A stretch of DNA of 64,000 nucleotides from Arthrobacter glacialis. Its GTDB lineage: Bacteria > Actinomycetota > Actinomycetes > Actinomycetales > Micrococcaceae. Position 1 is the stretch's first letter, and the number at the start of each line of letters is the position of its first letter. Shown here in pieces: positions 44,587 to 53,630 of the stretch. The stretch lies in NCBI RefSeq assembly GCF_002909445.1, contig NZ_PPXC01000001.1:310001-374000 (forward strand). The letters are read 5' to 3'. The notes beneath the pieces were generated by a model, which worked only from the letters and a program-made list of their open reading frames with translations, was not told the origin of the DNA and did not search any database. The position numbers were made by a program, and so were the translations under genes.

Positions 44587-45504
44587 ATGGATACTTTGGA
44601 CAGATCGCTTGTACATCAGCTGCAAGCTGACGGGAGGGCCTCCTACAGCGACCTGGCCAAATCCGTGGGCAGCAACCGCGCGCATGTGGCCGCCCGGGTC
44701 AACGAACTGTTGGCCTCGGGCAAGGTGAAGGTCATAGCTGCCGTTCACCCGCGGGTTCTTGGCTTCGAGGTGCTGGCCCACTTGGCAGTGCAGGTTTCCG
44801 GGGACAATGAGGAAACCCTGCGGGGGATCGATGCCCTGGATTCTGCCGTGTACATCTCCGAAACCACCGGAACCCACCAAATAGTGGTTGAGGTGCGCAT
44901 GGGCACCATGGGGGAGCTGTACCAGACAGTGGCCCTTGTCAGTGCCCTTCCCGCGGTCACTGGCGTCAACGTTTTGTTGTACGAGCGGGTTATCCGCAGC
45001 CTGTTTCTGGGTGAAGAACCAGTGCTGGAGCGCCTGTCACTGGACCAAACAGACATCGACGTCCTGCGGATCCTCCAGCAGGACGGGCGGACAGGTTTCG
45101 CCGAGATTGGTGAAGCAGTGGGCGTCTCCATGAGCACCTGCAGGACGCGGGCGTTGCGGCTCATTGACGCAAATATCATGCAAATTGGCGCCATCACCCG
45201 GCGAAACGGGACCTCGGGCTCCATTGTTTTTGGCTGCGGCATGTCATTGATTGGCGACGCCTCACCCGAGGTTGTCCGCTTGTTAGCCAACGTGGATGGT
45301 GTTGAATTCGTTGCCCGGACCATTGGCCGGTATTCCCTGGTGGCAACCATAGCCACGGATTCACAGCACGCCTACAACCACATCGTGGCCCAGTTGAGGT
45401 CATTGGCCGGGGTTCGCCACATTGACACCTGGCTGCACACCCGGATCGTTCAGGAACGCTACGAGAACACGTTGGACCAGTTGGCGACGTTGATAGGGCA
45501 CTGA
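44587..45504 (+). CDS. Two-domain Lrp/AsnC family regulator
   Basis: 305 aa, about twice the usual AsnC length. It is made of two HTH-RAM units in tandem. The first HTH is LVHQLQADGRASYSDLAKSV and the second is DVLRILQQDGRTGFAEIGEA; each is followed by a ligand-binding RAM-type domain. Duplicated Lrp proteins of this kind are common in Actinobacteria next to amino-acid catabolic genes. Its divergent position and the two palindromes at 44459 and 44523 make it the likely regulator of the ABC/catabolic operon. The effector is unknown. Confidence 0.9.
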   Translation: MDTLDRSLVHQLQADGRASYSDLAKSVGSNRAHVAARVNELLASGKVKVIAAVHPRVLGFEVLAHLAVQVSGDNEETLRGIDALDSAVYISETTGTHQIVVEVRMGTMGELYQTVALVSALPAVTGVNVLLYERVIRSLFLGEEPVLERLSLDQTDIDVLRILQQDGRTGFAEIGEAVGVSMSTCRTRALRLIDANIMQIGAITRRNGTSGSIVFGCGMSLIGDASPEVVRLLANVDGVEFVARTIGRYSLVATIATDSQHAYNHIVAQLRSLAGVRHIDTWLHTRIVQERYENTLDQLATLIGH

Positions 45505-45513
45505 ATTCTTCCG

Positions 45514-45571
45514 AAAGTTCGACGGCGGCACGCGCCTTCTGTGGTGAAGGTGCGTGCCGCCGTCGTACTTT
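45514..45571. terminator. Bidirectional hairpin terminator related to the one at 10885
   Basis: AAAGT-CGACGGCGGCACGC pairs with GCGTGCCGCCGTCG-ACTTT with one mismatch, and CCTTC/GAAGG pairs further inside. It separates the convergent Lrp gene and the minus-strand gene ending at 45581. The core CGACGGCGGCAC is the same as in the hairpin at 10885-10931. Confidence 0.8.
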
Positions 45572-45580
45572 AAGGGAAAA

Positions 45581-46783
45581 TCAGTCGGTGCCGGGCTGGA
45601 TCTGGTCCGCAGCGCCAGGGCCCGTGGCCTTGATGGGGAAATCGTCCTTGAGCATGTCGAAGACATCCGGGCGCCAGGCTGGCGGCACCTGAACGAATTC
45701 GCCCACGGTGACCAGCCCCTCCTGTGCCCACTGGGCGATGTTTTGGGCGATCGCCAGCACGTCCGGGTCCGCGGCGTCCGGCTCCTCGAGGGCCTGGACG
45801 AGCAACTCGGCCTCGGGCGGGGCCTCGGAGGCGGCCTGGGTCAGCCAATCGGCCATGTCAAGGTGCCACTCCTCGTAGTCGCCTTCCTCGGATCCTTCGA
45901 GGGTCATGATGTAGATGAATTGGCCCATGAGGTCCCGCATGGCAAGGAGCATGTCGTCTTCGCCGGCAAGGGCCAGTGCGGCCGGGGTGGGGCGGAGGTG
46001 GTTTTCCTCGACGGACACCAGGCCCGCCACATTCAGCAGTTCCCAGTACAAATCCAGCCGGGCGGCGAGGTGGTCTTGGGGCGTGGTGACCTTGGCTGCG
46101 CCCAGCTTCCCTATCCCGCTGTGGGCCAGGGCCGCCAAGGCGTCCGGGGTCGCCTCCATGGTGCCGTCAGCTGTCAGCTCGCGGCCGTCACCCAGCCACT
46201 GAAGCAGGGCCAGCGTGTTCTTCCACAGAGGGGATTTCGCGGCCGTTTCAACCATTTCCTCCCGGCTGAGCACTGGAATGAAGACGTCGGCGAACTCCCA
46301 GTCCTCCGGGGACACCTCATCGCTGTCGAAGTCCGAGCCGGGCCCGCCGGTTTGATTGCACACGTCCCGAACTACATCCAGGTCCTCCGGCGCGCCGGTC
46401 CAGAGGCGCATTTGGTCCAGATAGTTGGCGTAGTCGCGCACGCCGCTGCGCATGCCCATGACTCCCACCGGGTTGGCGTCGGCCGTCACGTCCATGACCT
46501 CTTGGACCGCTGCGGGCACCAGGGCCGTGGGATCCATGTGTGGTTCCACAATGCGGTACATGTCGAAGAAGTCGTCCAGGATCAACAGGCTCATGTCGAT
46601 CGACTTGTCCGGGCGGCCCTGGGATTCCAGCCAGGCAACAAAGCCCGGCGACAGGGCGATCATGGCGCGTTCCAGCCGGGCATCGGCCGACGGCGTGGCA
46701 TGCGTCCGGGTGGCCGCGTCGGCAGCCGCTTTTACGGGATTGCCGAAACGGGACTTCTTGGTGCTCTTGGGCTTCTTGGCCAC
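45581..46783 (-). CDS. Hypothetical protein, paralogue of the 13-15 kb protein without the pRiA4b domain
   Basis: 400 aa from a GTG with AAGGA five bases upstream. The start region AAGGAATGCA-GTG-GCC-AAG-AAG parallels that of the 13470-15245 gene. Matching segments run in order through both proteins: KSRFGNP / TSRSGNP near the start, LLQWLGDGRELT / LLAWIGEGRKLT, YWELLNVAGLVSV / YWQALIDARLIVV, and AQEGLVTVGEFVQVPPA / AEEGLVEIGAHIVVPPA. It ends where the other protein continues into its pRiA4b ORF-3 domain. No known domain was recognised. It is soluble, acidic and mostly helical. Confidence 0.75.
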   Translation of the reverse strand: MAKKPKSTKKSRFGNPVKAAADAATRTHATPSADARLERAMIALSPGFVAWLESQGRPDKSIDMSLLILDDFFDMYRIVEPHMDPTALVPAAVQEVMDVTADANPVGVMGMRSGVRDYANYLDQMRLWTGAPEDLDVVRDVCNQTGGPGSDFDSDEVSPEDWEFADVFIPVLSREEMVETAAKSPLWKNTLALLQWLGDGRELTADGTMEATPDALAALAHSGIGKLGAAKVTTPQDHLAARLDLYWELLNVAGLVSVEENHLRPTPAALALAGEDDMLLAMRDLMGQFIYIMTLEGSEEGDYEEWHLDMADWLTQAASEAPPEAELLVQALEEPDAADPDVLAIAQNIAQWAQEGLVTVGEFVQVPPAWRPDVFDMLKDDFPIKATGPGAADQIQPGTD

Positions 46784-46895
46784 TGCATTCCTTGGGATAG
46801 CGGGAGGGTTCCCTTAAAGGTAACGTCAAAGTCGATGCAGCGCTGGCCGGCATGGTGCCGGTGGGGATGCATCGTCAGGTACGCCACACCCAAAA

Positions 46896-46957
46896 CGCTC
46901 GCTCACACTATGTGAGCGAGCGTCGTCCGAAAGTGCCTCATATGTGAGCGAGCGTCG
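46896..46957. repeat. TGTGAGCGAGCGTC intergenic hairpin and repeat
   Basis: CGCTCGCTCACA-CTA-TGTGAGCGAGCG is a perfect 12-bp stem (46896-46922). The segment TATGTGAGCGAGCGTCG at 46909-46925 recurs at 46941-46957. A shorter copy, TGAGCGAGCGTC, is at 34203-34214 at another gene end. The element lies 15 bp past the stop codon of the quinone-reductase-like gene and may terminate it. Confidence 0.65.
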
Positions 46958-46971
46958 AAAGAGGGTGGTTC

Positions 46972-47910
46972 CTAGGCGGTGAATGGCGTGAGCACAATCT
47001 TGCCGGAGCCGTGGCCGGACATGCTGGCCGCGAACGCGGCGGCGGCCTCCTCCATGGGGAAGGTCTGCGCAACGTCCACGCCGAGGCTGCCATCCTCAAC
47101 CAGCACGCTCAGGCGCTCCAGTTCAGCGGCGTCGGGGCGAACCCAGATGTACTGCCCGCCGTGGCCAAGAACAGTCCAGTCCGCGATGGATACGTGCCGG
47201 CCGCCTTCCTTGAGCAGGGCCAAGGTGTCCTCAAGGACGCCGCCGGCAAAGTCGGCCACGGCATCGACGCCGTCGGGAGCCAGCGTGCGCACGCGCGCCA
47301 CCAAACCCGCGCCATATTCCACCGGCTCGGCACCCAGTTCACGCAGGCGATCATGGTTTTTGGTCGATCCCGTGGCAATGACGCGCGCGCCGGCCAGTGC
47401 TGCCAGCTGGATGGCCGTGCGGCCTACGCTGCCGGAACCGTTGTGGATCAACAGGGTTTGGCCTGCTGCCGTGCCCAAGGCGTCGAGTGTGCGCTGGGCC
47501 GTCATGCCCGTCAGCGGCAGGGCTGCGGCCTGCTCCCAGGACAGCGATTTGGGCTTGTGGGCAACGGCGGCTGCCGGCAGGGCGATGAGCTCGGCAAAGC
47601 TGCCACCCTGGACGGTGTCGCGGCGTCCGTAGGAGTAGACCTCATCGCCCACCTTGAACTCGGGAGTGTCAAAACCTACTGCTTCCACCACGCCGGCAAC
47701 ATCCCAGCCCGGGGTCACGGGGAAGTTGACGTCCATGAGCGGATCCAGCCCGCCGGACATGACCTTCCAATCAACGGGGTTCACGCCGGCTGCCTTGACC
47801 CGGATCAGCACAGCGCCGGGGGAGACCTTGGGCGTGGGTCGCTCGGTTTGTACCAAAACTTCGGTGCCGCCATATTGTGCGTAGGTCATGGCCTTCATGG
47901 TTGAGCTCAT
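46972..47910 (-). CDS. NADPH:quinone reductase-like MDR oxidoreductase
   Basis: 312 aa from an ATG with AAGGA nine bases upstream. It is a medium-chain dehydrogenase without zinc ligands: VKAAGVNPVDWKVMSG, TPGWDVAGVVEAVG and VGDEVYSYGRR in the catalytic domain, then LIHNGSGSVGRTAIQLAAL as the NADPH-binding loop. The WDVAGVV start and lack of cysteine ligands fit the quinone oxidoreductase group. It probably reduces quinones or enones with NADPH. No operon partner is evident. Confidence 0.88.
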   Translation of the reverse strand: MSSTMKAMTYAQYGGTEVLVQTERPTPKVSPGAVLIRVKAAGVNPVDWKVMSGGLDPLMDVNFPVTPGWDVAGVVEAVGFDTPEFKVGDEVYSYGRRDTVQGGSFAELIALPAAAVAHKPKSLSWEQAAALPLTGMTAQRTLDALGTAAGQTLLIHNGSGSVGRTAIQLAALAGARVIATGSTKNHDRLRELGAEPVEYGAGLVARVRTLAPDGVDAVADFAGGVLEDTLALLKEGGRHVSIADWTVLGHGGQYIWVRPDAAELERLSVLVEDGSLGVDVAQTFPMEEAAAAFAASMSGHGSGKIVLTPFTA

Positions 47911-48087
47911 GGTGTGAGTCCTTATCGTCGTGTGGATACCTTGCTTATGTAGTGCCAAACCCGCGAGCTGCGCCGAAGATTCCCGTGCTGTTGGGCGCCG
48001 AACCCGTCACCGGTTTGGCGCAACACTGTTCTGTGCCGAAGTGCCGGGGAGTTTGACGCAGAGCGGAACGGTTCGTTGAGGTGACTG

Positions 48088-48093
48088 TAGGCT
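48088..48093 (+). promoter_or_regulatory. Leaderless -10 element for the formamidase gene
   Basis: TAGGCT lies six bases before the ATG at 48100, with no Shine-Dalgarno sequence between. This is the TANNNT-N6-ATG arrangement of leaderless actinobacterial genes. Confidence 0.5.
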
Positions 48094-48099
48094 TCGCGT

Positions 48100-48858
48100 A
48101 TGAGCGATATCACCGTCCAGCGCTACGCCTATGGCCCCGATCCTACCCAGTGGGCAGAGCTGTTCCTACCCTTTCAACGGAGCCTGGAAGGCGTTGTTGT
48201 GGTGATCCACGGCGGGTACTGGCGCAGCGCCTACTCTGCCGATTTGGGTGCGCCGTTGGCCGCCGATTTGGCGCGGCATGGGGTGGCTGCGTGGAACCTG
48301 GAGTACCGGCGCATGGGCAATGGCGGCGGCTGGCCCACCACGTTCCTTGACGTGGCAGCGGGCATTGACGCACTGGCCATCGCTGCCTCCGAGCATGGCC
48401 TGGGCCTTGGCTCCGTGGTGATTTTGGGTCATTCGGCCGGCGGGCAACTGGGCGTCTGGGCCGCGGGCCGTTCCACCTTCCCGGCGGGGGCGGTGGGTGC
48501 GCAACCCGCGGTGGCGGTGACCGGCGTCGTGAGTCAGTCGGGGCTGCTGAACCTGGGCCAGGCGCAGCAGCTGGGGCTCAGTAACAATGCCGTGACGGCG
48601 CTGCTGGGGCCAAACGTGGCGTTTGCGGATCCGCTCGCAGCGGTGCCTCTGCCCGTGCCGGTTCTTGCCATCCATGCCGTGCACGACGCCGACGTCCCCG
48701 CCTCCCAGAGCGAAAGTTACGTTGCCGCTGCTGTGGAGGCGGGCGGAGACGCGCGGCTGATCAGGGTGCCGGGGGACCATATGGACCTGATTGACGTCGG
48801 CTCGGCGTCGTACGACATCTGTCGGGAACTTGTGTTGGGGCTGCTGGGCCGGGCGTAG
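48100..48858 (+). CDS. kynB: Kynurenine formamidase (alpha/beta-hydrolase)
   Basis: 252 aa. It has the esterase/formamidase oxyanion motif HGGYW and the nucleophile elbow GHSAGG; the catalytic Asp is in HDADVP and the His in GDHMDLID. It hydrolyses N-formylkynurenine to kynurenine and formate, the second step of tryptophan catabolism. The tryptophan 2,3-dioxygenase gene begins 37 bp downstream on the same strand, which supports the assignment; the fold type differs from the metal-dependent KynB, so the symbol reflects role only. Confidence 0.8.
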   Translation: MSDITVQRYAYGPDPTQWAELFLPFQRSLEGVVVVIHGGYWRSAYSADLGAPLAADLARHGVAAWNLEYRRMGNGGGWPTTFLDVAAGIDALAIAASEHGLGLGSVVILGHSAGGQLGVWAAGRSTFPAGAVGAQPAVAVTGVVSQSGLLNLGQAQQLGLSNNAVTALLGPNVAFADPLAAVPLPVPVLAIHAVHDADVPASQSESYVAAAVEAGGDARLIRVPGDHMDLIDVGSASYDICRELVLGLLGRA

Positions 48859-48895
48859 GGTGGGTGGGTGAGCACCTGAAGGAAAAGGAAAAGGC

Positions 48896-49744
48896 ATGCC
48901 CAAGAACACCCGCAAGATTGAGTCCGGCATTGAGACGGACTTCAGCGACAAGATGAGCTATGGCAGCTACCTTGCGCTGGATACCCTGCTGAGCGCCCAA
49001 CAGCCCGTCAGCAAGCCCGAGCACCATGATGAAATGCTGTTCATCATCCAGCACCAAACCTCCGAACTGTGGCTGAAACTGGTGCTCCACGAGCTGCGGG
49101 CCGTGCGCCTTTACCTGGCCGAGGACAATCTGCGGGCGGCCATGAAGGGCGTGGCCCGGATCAAGCACATCCAGCGCTCGTTGACCGAGCAGTGGAGCGT
49201 GCTGGCCACCTTGACGCCCAGCGAATACGCCCAGTTTCGTGGCGACCTGGGTGCCTCCTCCGGGTTCCAGTCCTACCAGTACCGGGCCGTGGAATTCCTG
49301 CTGGGCAACAAGAACGCCGGCATGCTCAAGGTGTTCGCGGGGGACCCCGCAGCCCAGGAACTGCTCGCTGAGCTGCTGGAAAGTTCCAGCGTGTACGACG
49401 AATTCCTGCGCCTGCTGGCGCGCCGCGGATTTGCCGTACCCGCCGAAATCCTGGACCGCGACGTCACCCGTGCCCACGTGTTCAACGCCGAGCTGGTGCA
49501 GCTGTTCAAGATTGTGTACGAAGCACCGGACGAGCATTGGGACCTGTACGAGGCCTGCGAGGAACTCGTTGACCTGGAGGACAACTTCCAGCTGTGGCGT
49601 TTCCGGCACATGAAAACCGTGATGCGTACCATCGGCATGAAGCACGGAACGGGCGGCTCCTCCGGTGTGGGCTTCCTGCAGCGGGCGCTTGAGCTGACGT
49701 TTTTCCCGGAACTGTTTGCTGTGCGGACCGAAATCGGGCAATAA
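48896..49744 (+). CDS. kynA: Tryptophan 2,3-dioxygenase
   Basis: 282 aa from an ATG with AAGGAAAAGGAAAAG upstream. It is a heme enzyme that opens the indole ring of L-tryptophan to N-formylkynurenine. Family motifs: [33 protein letters not shown] (His for substrate), [13 protein letters not shown] (Arg for carboxylate) and [12 protein letters not shown] with the proximal heme histidine. [10 protein letters not shown] near the end is the substrate loop. It forms an operon with the formamidase; no kynureninase gene is in the window. Confidence 0.96.
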   Translation: MPKNTRKIESGIETDFSDKMSYGSYLALDTLLSAQQPVSKPEHHDEMLFIIQHQTSELWLKLVLHELRAVRLYLAEDNLRAAMKGVARIKHIQRSLTEQWSVLATLTPSEYAQFRGDLGASSGFQSYQYRAVEFLLGNKNAGMLKVFAGDPAAQELLAELLESSSVYDEFLRLLARRGFAVPAEILDRDVTRAHVFNAELVQLFKIVYEAPDEHWDLYEACEELVDLEDNFQLWRFRHMKTVMRTIGMKHGTGGSSGVGFLQRALELTFFPELFAVRTEIGQ

Positions 49745-49774
49745 GACTTTGCGCCAGCGCGCCGTAGCATGCTG

Positions 49775-49805
49775 ATGTGGTGCCGCTGTCACAGGGGCGC
49801 CACAT
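49775..49805. terminator. Hairpin between kynA and the convergent hydrolase gene
   Basis: ATGTGGTGCC and GGCGCCACAT pair over 10 bp with one G-U-type mismatch around an 11-base loop. It lies 31 bp after the kynA stop and 24 bp after the stop of the convergent hydrolase gene. No clear T tract follows. Confidence 0.5.
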
Positions 49806-49828
49806 CCGTCTGGCTATGGTGCGCGCAA

Positions 49829-50974
49829 CTAGCTGGTTTGTTCCTGCCAGCGCCGCTGAGCCGCAGCGTCAAGGGCCGCTTCCACCCAGCGGCCCATGCG
49901 GGCGTAGGCCTGTGCCCTGATCTCCGCAGGGGAGAGGAACACGTCATGGAAGGCTCCGGGAATCCTGTGCAGCGTCACGTCCAGGCCCAGATCAAGGGAG
50001 CGTTTGGCCACGGAGTCCACGTTCAGCACCACATCGGCGGCCAGGGCGTTGGCGGACCACCTGGGTTGCAGGTAGCTCTTGTCGGACAGCATCACCAGCA
50101 CCGGGGCCTTGATACCTAGGCCGCGCGCCAGCTGCGCCTGTCCCTGGAACACGGCGTTCAAAAATGCCGGAGTGACGGGGAAGCCGCGGTCCGGGCGCCA
50201 TTCTGATGAGTAGTCCCATTCGCCGTCGTACCGTTTTGACACGGCCCGGGTGTAGAAGCCGGGATCGATGGGTGGCAGGGGCGCCAGCGGCTTGAATCGG
50301 CTGCGCGCGGAAATGAGGGGTGCCACCATGGCCCGGCCCATTTCGGTGGCTTGAAATTCCAGCCACGGGCTGTTCAGGACCACAGCTGCAGCCGCGTCGG
50401 GATGCCGTGCCGCCCACAGGCTCAGGGTGAGGCCGCCCGTGGAGTGACCCAGTAGAACCAGTGGACGTTCGCGGGGGACCTGGTGCGGAACGGGGCGTTC
50501 GCGGCCCGTCAGCGCGTCAAAGGCGGCGCTGAGTCGTTGTTTGGCTTGCTCGAGGAACGCCATTTCAAAGGATTGCGCATCGGCAGGCTCCTGGGCCGCA
50601 GGCTGGGCCAGCACTTCTTCGGTGACCGGGCGCCGCCCCATGGCCGCCAGCGCGGCGGCAAGGTCGTCGTCGTACTCGGTCAGGGAAGCAACCTGGCCCG
50701 GGACAAGCCCCGGGCGCAGGCTGCGGCCGTAATTGTGCAGATCCAGCGCATAAAAGTTTGCGCCAGCCTGGTGCCAGAATTCGGCAAGTTCGCGCTGGAA
50801 AAAATAGTCGCTCCAGCCATGGACATACAGGATGTCGGCCCCCGCGAGAGGCCGCGGGTTCCCTTCCGGGGCATCACCCACATAGCGGACCAGCGTGGCC
50901 GGAGCGCCGGCGGGCAGGTCGAGGGTGAGCTGTTGAAAGTTCGGGCCGAGGACATCCTGCTGCCATGAGGTCAT
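49829..50974 (-). CDS. Alpha/beta hydrolase (serine aminopeptidase S33 / monoacylglycerol lipase-like)
   Basis: 381 aa. ILYVHGWSDYFFQ holds the oxyanion histidine-glycine, and VLLGHSTGGLTLSLWAA is the nucleophile elbow with the catalytic serine; the Asp is in VMLSDKSYL and the His in IPGAFHDVFLSP. Relatives hydrolyse lipids or short peptides. The ATG has no ribosome binding site but a TAGCAT hexamer six bases upstream, so the mRNA may be leaderless. Substrate unknown. Confidence 0.88.
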   Translation of the reverse strand: MTSWQQDVLGPNFQQLTLDLPAGAPATLVRYVGDAPEGNPRPLAGADILYVHGWSDYFFQRELAEFWHQAGANFYALDLHNYGRSLRPGLVPGQVASLTEYDDDLAAALAAMGRRPVTEEVLAQPAAQEPADAQSFEMAFLEQAKQRLSAAFDALTGRERPVPHQVPRERPLVLLGHSTGGLTLSLWAARHPDAAAAVVLNSPWLEFQATEMGRAMVAPLISARSRFKPLAPLPPIDPGFYTRAVSKRYDGEWDYSSEWRPDRGFPVTPAFLNAVFQGQAQLARGLGIKAPVLVMLSDKSYLQPRWSANALAADVVLNVDSVAKRSLDLGLDVTLHRIPGAFHDVFLSPAEIRAQAYARMGRWVEAALDAAAQRRWQEQTS

Positions 50975-50980
50975 AGTTCG

Positions 50981-50986
50981 ATGCTA
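50981..50986 (-). promoter_or_regulatory. Leaderless -10 element for the alpha/beta hydrolase gene
   Basis: TAGCAT on the minus strand is six bases upstream of the ATG at 50974. The spacing and lack of a Shine-Dalgarno sequence indicate a leaderless start. It lies right after the stop codon of the upstream DUF3100 gene. Confidence 0.55.
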
Positions 50987-50991
50987 GCGGG

Positions 50992-52359
50992 CTATGACCA
51001 GTATCCGAGCGCAAACTCGGCGATGATCACCGAAAGCAGGAACGACGCCGTGATCGCCACAAGGCCCACCGGGACAATCTTCCAGCCAATATTCTTCAGC
51101 AATGGCACATCCTTGCCTAGGGACAGTCCTGCCAGGGTCAGCATGACGGTGGCGATGGAGAGGAAGTCGACGGCGGAGACCAGCTTGACCAGCGGCTCGC
51201 CGGCAAAGAACCACGGGCTGGAAATGTAGGCGCCAATGGTGGTGATCCAAATGATGGCCGAGACCTTCCGGGACACCTTGCCCAGGAACAGGCCCAGCAG
51301 GACCAAGCCCATCAGCACGGCGTAGCCGCCAAGGACATTCCAGTGCAGGCCCTTGGCCGCCACCGATGCTGTGGCCACACCCAGGATGGTCAATACGCTC
51401 AGGGAAACCCACAGGGGCAGCTTGACCTCGGCGGATGACTGGGCCACCTTTTCGCGGAATTCGCGGTTCATTTCGTCTTCTGCGGCGGCAGCGGCGCTCT
51501 GCTCGGCCGTGGGGGCAACAGCGGCAGCGTTGGCGGTAACAAGGGCTTCTGCTGCGCGGGTCTTGCGGGTGAGTAGATTGTAGAACTTCTCCGCCAGGGG
51601 CAGGGAAACGTAGATGCCCACGTAGACGCCCAGGATGGTGGTGATCAGGTTGGAGACAGCCGCCATGCCGAGGATGGCTTGTTCGTCGCCCGGGTAAGCC
51701 TCAATGATGCTGGCCGCGGAGGCAGCCATCATGGAGCCGGAACCAACGCCGGAACCCATGGCCAAGGCCAGCGGGTTAAAGATGCCCCAGTTGGCCACCA
51801 GGGACGTCAGCAAGGTGATGAAAACGGCGCCAAAGAGTGTACCGAAAACGTACATGGCCAAAACGCCGCGGTACTGGTCGGAGTCTGGCCCGTACTTCTC
51901 GGAAACCATGGCAAAGGACGGTTCACGGTCCAGTGAGAAGGTGGCGCCCACCGTGGCCTTGCCCATGCGCAGCAGCACTGCCAAGGGAAGTGCCAACATC
52001 ACGGTGCCAAGCAGGTGGCCGATTTCCTGCAGCAGCAGGGCGGGCCCCGCCTTGATCAGGACCGGAAGGCTGGGGCCAATGTTGAAAGCCAGGCGGGCCA
52101 CCAGCAACATGACGGCCACACCCACCAGAGCGGAGGCCACTTTTTGCAGATCCAGGCCCAGAGGCTTGAACTTTTGAACAGAGATCAGCAGCCCCACAAT
52201 CAGGCCCCAGACCATCGGGAAGATGACGATTGAGCCGATGCCGACGTTGATCTTCGCGGAGCCGATGAACTGCACGGCCAAGGCGATGATCAAGGCCAGC
52301 AGGGCAATGGGAAGTGTTTCTTTTAACCCGACTTTGGCGGGTGCGATGCGAGTGCTCAT
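50992..52359 (-). CDS. DUF3100 family membrane protein (putative transporter)
   Basis: 455 aa from an ATG with GAGGAA eight bases upstream. About ten to twelve hydrophobic helices are seen, with a charged loop at about residues 255-315 (alanine-rich, then DEMNREFREKVAQ). DUF3100 proteins are uncharacterised and often sit next to M20 amidohydrolases, as here: its start overlaps the stop of the M20 gene (ATGA). It probably transports the M20 substrate or product. Which direction is unknown. Confidence 0.8.
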   Translation of the reverse strand: MSTRIAPAKVGLKETLPIALLALIIALAVQFIGSAKINVGIGSIVIFPMVWGLIVGLLISVQKFKPLGLDLQKVASALVGVAVMLLVARLAFNIGPSLPVLIKAGPALLLQEIGHLLGTVMLALPLAVLLRMGKATVGATFSLDREPSFAMVSEKYGPDSDQYRGVLAMYVFGTLFGAVFITLLTSLVANWGIFNPLALAMGSGVGSGSMMAASAASIIEAYPGDEQAILGMAAVSNLITTILGVYVGIYVSLPLAEKFYNLLTRKTRAAEALVTANAAAVAPTAEQSAAAAAEDEMNREFREKVAQSSAEVKLPLWVSLSVLTILGVATASVAAKGLHWNVLGGYAVLMGLVLLGLFLGKVSRKVSAIIWITTIGAYISSPWFFAGEPLVKLVSAVDFLSIATVMLTLAGLSLGKDVPLLKNIGWKIVPVGLVAITASFLLSVIIAEFALGYWS

Positions 52360-53579
52360 GCTGTGTGTTCCTCGGATAAGGCCGTGCCGTAGGCGGCGGC
52401 AATGAATCGGGTGCGTTGTTCTGGGTTGGTGGCAGCGTCTGCCGTGGTCCAGGCCAGGGCGACTGCTGCCTCAAACATGACGTCGTAGGCGGCCGGGGTG
52501 TCGGCCAGGGCGGCGAAGGCGTGGGAGTGGATGGGGACGTCGGCGCCGGGGATGCTCAACCACGGGTGCAGGCTGGGGATGACCTGGGAAATGTTGCCCA
52601 TGTCGGTGGAGCCGCCGCCCAGCCCTGCTGCCGGTGAGGTGTCCTTGCCGAAGACGTCCATGGCTGCCGTCCAGTGAGCCGCAAGGTCGTCGTCCTGCAG
52701 CAGCGGCTCGTAAAGGGGCTCGGTGGGCTCAATGGACAAGCCAGTGCCGGTGGCCAGGGCGGCACCCTCGAAGCAGTTCCGGACCCGGACCAGCAGCGAT
52801 TCGTACTCCGGCAGGGTGAAGGCGCGGCATTCAAATTCCACCACGGCCTTTTCGGGGATGATGTTCGTGACGTGGCCGGCCTCGGCCACGTACATGGCGA
52901 TGCGGTGGTCGCCCGGAATTTGCTGGCGCAGCAGGCCCACAGCCACTTGGCTCAGCACGGCGGCGTCGGCGGCGTTCACGCCCAGGTGCGGCGCTGCTGC
53001 GGCGTGCGCGGCCTTGCCGGTGAACGTTGCACGGTAGCGGCCCACGGCTTGCGCGCTGGTTCCGGCGGGGTTGTAAGTGATGCCATCCTGGACCGGGTGA
53101 ACCATAAGGGAGAGGCCCACGCCGTCGAACGCACCGTCAGCGAGCATAATGGCCTTGCCGCCGCCGTGCTCCTCGGCGGGGGTGCCGATGGCCTTGAGCG
53201 TGATGCCCAGACTGTCCGCGAGCGGTGCCAGAGCCAGGGCCGCGGCCACTGAGGCGCCGGCGATCAGGTTGTGGCCGCAAGCGTGGCCGATCTGCGGGAG
53301 GGCGTCGTACTCGATACACAAGGCAACAGTCAGCGCGCCGCTGCCCACGGTGGCCGTGAACGCCGTCGGAAGTCCCGAGGTGCCCATCTCAACTTCGAAG
53401 CCGCCCTCACGCAGCAATGCGGCGATCCCGGCAGAGGCGCGGACCTCCTCAAAGGAGAGTTCCGGGTGTGCGTGGATGGCGCGGGCCAGGAGGTGGACTT
53501 TTTCATGCCAATGTTCGACGCCGGACGCCAGCTCGGCGTGGACGCCGGCTGCTGCGGCGGTGATGTCGGTCAGGTTCAT
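52356..53579 (-). CDS. M20 family metallo-amidohydrolase
   Basis: 407 aa. The complete metal-site set is present: QIGHACGHN, GTPAEEHGGGKA, SLMVHPVQDGITY and, near the end, SIPGADVPIHSHAFA with the last histidine. The dimerisation motif is TGKAAHAAAAPHLGVNAAD. It should remove acyl groups from N-acyl amino acids or cleave similar amides. It is the middle gene of an operon RpiR - M20 - DUF3100 and is the third M20 protein in the window. Confidence 0.88.
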   Translation of the reverse strand: MNLTDITAAAAGVHAELASGVEHWHEKVHLLARAIHAHPELSFEEVRASAGIAALLREGGFEVEMGTSGLPTAFTATVGSGALTVALCIEYDALPQIGHACGHNLIAGASVAAALALAPLADSLGITLKAIGTPAEEHGGGKAIMLADGAFDGVGLSLMVHPVQDGITYNPAGTSAQAVGRYRATFTGKAAHAAAAPHLGVNAADAAVLSQVAVGLLRQQIPGDHRIAMYVAEAGHVTNIIPEKAVVEFECRAFTLPEYESLLVRVRNCFEGAALATGTGLSIEPTEPLYEPLLQDDDLAAHWTAAMDVFGKDTSPAAGLGGGSTDMGNISQVIPSLHPWLSIPGADVPIHSHAFAALADTPAAYDVMFEAAVALAWTTADAATNPEQRTRFIAAAYGTALSEEHTA

Positions 53580-53630
53580 GGTGGAGTTTCCTTGGGTGTG
53601 GCGGGAGGGTGGAGTCGGGAGTGAGAGTGG

